Origin: Haloplanus sp. XH21
Lineage (GTDB): Archaea > Halobacteriota > Halobacteria > Halobacteriales > Haloferacaceae
NCBI RefSeq assembly: GCF_023276355.1
Contig: NZ_JALLPL010000001.1
Span: forward strand, 1,860,001-1,924,000
Direction of reading: 5' to 3'
DNA length: 64,000 nt
In this document: positions 63,535 to 64,000 of the stretch, one piece after another
Layout of the letters: every line of letters starts with the position of its first letter
Numbering within the stretch: position 1 is the first letter of the stretch
The notes under the pieces: model-generated
The model's input: only the letters and a program-made list of their open reading frames with translations
Told to the model about the DNA's origin: nothing
The model's database searches: none
Made by a program: the position numbers and the translations under genes

Positions 63535-64000
63535 CGCTCGACGACCCGGAACTCGGTGTCGGGCGCCATCCGCGCCGTCATCCCGGCGATCATCGGCGGC
63601 TCGGCGGGCGGATCGTCGAGGACGAGGTCGTACTCACGACCGATGATCGCGAGCGCCAGTTGGGCCTCCATGAGCGCGAACTGCCGACCGATACAGCGCC
63701 GCGGGCCGCCGCCGAAGGGGGCGTACGCGAAATCCGGCAGCCGTTCGCGGAGATCTCCGTCCCACCGCTCCGGCCGGAACTCGTCGGGCGCGTCGTAGAA
63801 CCGCTCGTCGTGGTGGACCTGATCCACCGTGAGCCAGACGGGTGCGCCTTCGGGCACGCGGGAGCCGTCGATGGTCACGTCGGTCGCCGCCTCGCGGGGG
63901 ATGGTGTAGACGGGCGGATACTTCCGGAGCGCCTCGGTGACGATCCGTCGCGTGACGGGTAACGATTCCAGGTCGTCGACCGTCGGCGGCCCGGAGAGGG
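63531..64000 (-). CDS. Cytochrome P450, 5' part beyond window edge
   Basis: The frame is open to base 64000, so only the C-terminal 156 or so residues are seen. The K-helix ExxR is EALR in VTEALRKYPPVYTIPREA, then FRPERW and the heme-binding loop FGGGPRRCIGRQFA with the cysteine ligand. It would catalyse monooxygenation of an unknown substrate with ferredoxin or flavodoxin as donor. Its stop overlaps the end of the metal ATPase gene by 4 bp (convergent). Confidence 0.9.
   Translation of the reverse strand, partial: LSGPPTVDDLESLPVTRRIVTEALRKYPPVYTIPREAATDVTIDGSRVPEGAPVWLTVDQVHHDERFYDAPDEFRPERWDGDLRERLPDFAYAPFGGGPRRCIGRQFALMEAQLALAIIGREYDLVLDDPPAEPPMIAGMTARMAPDTEFRVVER

Noticed and set aside
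63531-63878. Short independent P450-like protein starting at 63878
   Set aside because: The frame continues upstream to the window edge with the conserved EALR helix, so it is the end of a full-length P450.

Overview
The window is a high-GC stretch of an archaeal chromosome that reads as a halophilic archaeon (class Halobacteria). The proteins are very acidic. Genes usually start 25-30 bp downstream of an A/T-rich TATA element, as expected for leaderless mRNAs. The gene content is haloarchaeal: L7Ae-S28e-L24e-Ndk, archaeal methionine adenosyltransferase, non-discriminating GluRS, TmcA, mevalonate-type decarboxylase, HTR-like RecA-fold proteins and DUF5804. No rRNA, tRNA, CRISPR array or prophage was recognised. 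Both ends cut genes: a DHH phosphoesterase on the left and a cytochrome P450 on the right.

Layout. 0-14.8 kb: DHH nuclease, secreted phospholipase-D-fold protein, ATP-grasp PurD-like enzyme, two histidine kinases, aldo/keto reductase, a DUF255 thioredoxin-fold protein, thioredoxin, NAD+ DNA ligase and cysteine synthase. 14.8-16.05 kb: a 1.2-kb transposon-like unit with IS6-type ends that carries two zinc-ribbon genes and no recognisable transposase. 16-31.4 kb: ThiI, MAT, CyaB, FKBP, a RecA-fold/MinD/YlbF group, hydantoinase A/B, BtpA, NADH dehydrogenase-like protein, phosphomevalonate decarboxylase and a lipoprotein. 31.4-36.8 kb: DUF655-KsgA-MscS-HemK2, then a two-gene methionine synthase operon. 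36.8-38 kb: a decayed IS200/IS605 tnpB. 38-43.4 kb: a copper amine oxidase - Amt - GlnK - ZIP-like operon with a divergent TrmB regulator. 43.5-49.8 kb: ribosomal proteins with Ndk, VOC dioxygenase, TmcA containing three perfect copies of a 174-bp segment, GNAT and ferredoxin. 50-64 kb: aldehyde ferredoxin oxidoreductase, class III aminotransferase, CysE, GluRS, FAH-family enzyme, 2-hydroxyacid dehydrogenase, GGR-type flavoprotein, a PemK/MarR-like toxin-antitoxin pair, a Zn/Cd-type P-ATPase and the P450.

The most striking signal is a dispersed family of nine 77-80 bp palindromes. Their stem sequences differ, but all keep the same internal mismatch block (GTCAT opposite AACAG). Six of the nine have an identical directly repeated TNA trinucleotide on both sides, as expected of a target-site duplication. 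Seven sit exactly against a stop codon, so the duplicated trinucleotide is often the stop codon itself. One palindrome is inserted inside another, and one is split by the IS6-type unit. Together this suggests a small mobile or homing palindrome that settles at gene ends, mostly between convergent genes.

Functional links visible from gene order: amine oxidation, ammonium transport and PII control in one operon; AOR with a ferredoxin, separated by two palindromes; CysE and CysK at separate loci; the two MetE halves in one operon, with MAT elsewhere.
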